Assembly (NCBI GenBank): GCA_002070965.1
Contig: MWEH01000192.1
Span: 1 to 33,965, forward strand
DNA from: Firmicutes bacterium ADurb.Bin080
Lineage (GTDB): Bacteria > Bacillota > Clostridia > Christensenellales > DTU072
Reading direction: 5' to 3'
DNA length: 33,965 nt
The translations under genes and the position numbers were made by a program. The notes below the pieces were generated by a model that ran no database searches, was not told the DNA's origin, and was given only the letters and a program-made list of their open reading frames with translations. Numbering within the stretch: the stretch's first letter is position 1; each line of letters opens with the position of its first letter. Of this stretch, positions 33,240 to 33,965 are shown in pieces.

Positions 33240-33825
33240 TAAAAAATATGCGGCACCAGTAGGTGCCGCTTTTTGTTTACAAAATCACATTTTCGTCACC
33301 ACATCCGAAAAGTCTTCTTTTTTTGTATCATTTGTTCTTTTCATTGTCAGTGGTGCTATTTCGTTATTTATTCATATTTCTTTCCCTCCAATTTACAATA
33401 TACCTTTTCGATTATTGGATATTTTATTCGGTTTACTAATTATCATTTTTACGATATTTTTTCATGAATTCTTACATTATCTTACCTATAGAATTTTTAA
33501 AGTTCCCTCTACGCAAATTAGGTTTGGTTTCAACAAAAAGACATTAAGCTTGTTTTGTTATTGTAAGGAGGCTCTTCGAATAGGTATTTACAGACTTTCC
33601 CTCATGATCCCATTTTTATTTTCCGGTGTTTTTCCGCTTTTAATTTCTATAATTTTTCTAAACTTTGTTTATTCAATAGTCTTTTCTCTTTTGATATCTA
33701 TATGCTCTTCGGATATCGTAATCTTTATTAAGTCTCTCTCTTTCTATGAAAATGCTTATGTAATAGATGCCCCCGTTTCCCCCGGTTTTTATGTTGAATC
33801 TAGGTTCAAAAAACAAAAAAAATAA
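33223..33825 (+). CDS. DUF3267-like membrane metalloprotease-like protein, start unresolved
   Basis: The frame encodes several hydrophobic segments and an HEFLH (HExxH zinc-protease type) at about residues 81-85 of the longest frame. This resembles DUF3267 proteins, which are thought to be membrane zincins. The only canonical start before the first membrane helix is TTG 33223, which overlaps the end of rny, has no good ribosome binding site and makes the frame read through the rny terminator hairpin. No ATG, GTG or TTG in this frame lies between the hairpin and the first helix; ATT near 33289 would be non-canonical. The gene may use an unusual start, be N-terminally damaged, or carry a frameshift in the T run near 33318-33324. 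Coding reality of the HExxH part is likely; the start is not. Confidence 0.55.
   Translation: MNTQNNKKYAAPVGAAFCLQNHIFVTTSEKSSFFVSFVLFIVSGAISLFIHISFPPIYNIPFRLLDILFGLLIIIFTIFFHEFLHYLTYRIFKVPSTQIRFGFNKKTLSLFCYCKEALRIGIYRLSLMIPFLFSGVFPLLISIIFLNFVYSIVFSLLISICSSDIVIFIKSLSFYENAYVIDAPVSPGFYVESRFKKQKK
33250..33274 (+). terminator. Rho-independent terminator after rny
   Basis: GCGGCACC (33250-33257), loop AGTA, GGTGCCGC (33262-33269), then TTTTT. A near-ideal terminator that should stop most transcription into the last frame. Confidence 0.92.
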
Positions 33826-33890
33826 GGGGTTTTAAAAAAATCCATTTAGGTTACTAAAAAAGTTTTGTGCATTAATATTCTTAAGTTATA

Positions 33891-33965
33891 CGTAAATTCC
33901 CAAAGTAAGTTCCACAGTGATACCCGTAGTGGAAGTTAGTATGAGAAAAGTGGAAGTTAGTGTGG
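33891..33965. mobile_element. Probable end of a second insertion sequence (IS21-like), extending right
   Basis: Bases 33891-33918 match the reverse complement of 48-75 at 22 of 28 positions, including the identical CAAAGTAAGT. Two direct copies of AGTGGAAGTTAGT(A/G)TG follow at 33928-33945 and 33949-33965, related to the inverted core (ACTGTGGAACTTACTTTGG when 33899-33918 is reversed). This pattern of repeated subterminal sites resembles IS21-family ends. The element itself lies outside the window and the family name is inference. Confidence 0.45.

Noticed and set aside
1..33965. CRISPR array, tRNA genes, prophage or toxin-antitoxin/defence genes
   Set aside because: No regularly spaced repeats, no cloverleaf sequences and no recognisable defence or phage proteins were seen on either strand.

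Overview
The window looks like a chromosomal segment of a low-G+C Gram-positive bacterium (Bacillota). The DNA is AT-rich with strong AGGAGG-type ribosome binding sites. Several promoters match the sigma-A consensus with exact 17-bp spacing. There is a large Bacillus/Clostridium-type SRP RNA with an Alu domain, lysine synthesis through the diaminopimelate branch, lipoproteins with lipoboxes, and the Bacillota order M16 peptidase - ftsK - rimO - cinA - recA - rny. Class or family cannot be fixed from the sequence alone; an uncultured Clostridia-like lineage is a guess.

Layout: 1-75 and 33891-33965 carry related inverted-repeat sequences that look like the ends of two insertion-sequence copies lying outside the window, so the 34 kb is probably the unique stretch between two IS elements. 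Next comes gdhA (glutamate dehydrogenase) behind a leader hairpin. A three-gene operon follows (NAD-dependent epimerase, CPBP membrane protein with an N-terminal tandem repeat, SDR oxidoreductase). Then come a sugar-symporter plus GH109-like oxidoreductase operon and an iron-dependent alcohol dehydrogenase coupled to hflX. The SRP RNA gene is at 10108-10376, followed by a lipoprotein - proS - lipoprotein series.

The minus-strand operon asd-dapA-dapB (14608-17304) makes tetrahydrodipicolinate from aspartyl phosphate for lysine and peptidoglycan. It diverges from a plus-strand group of a membrane protein, hslO (Hsp33) and a TPR protein. A second minus-strand operon holds glycyl-tRNA synthetase and a PAP2-type membrane phosphatase. 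From 23974 to the end runs the conserved cluster of M16 peptidase, FtsK/SpoIIIE translocase, RimO, an N-terminally reduced CinA, RecA and RNase Y, then a membrane metalloprotease-like reading frame with no good start codon.

Most of the window is housekeeping. I did not find a defence system, CRISPR array, prophage or biosynthetic cluster. The points most worth a second look are the SRP RNA apical loop (UGAC in place of the common GGAA), the diverged tandem repeat just after that RNA, the CinA that kept its middle and amidase domains but lost the N-terminal domain, the repeated 23-residue N-terminus of the CPBP protein, an operator-like cluster of three TAGCA repeats before the alcohol dehydrogenase, the last reading frame running through the rny terminator, and the paired IS ends.
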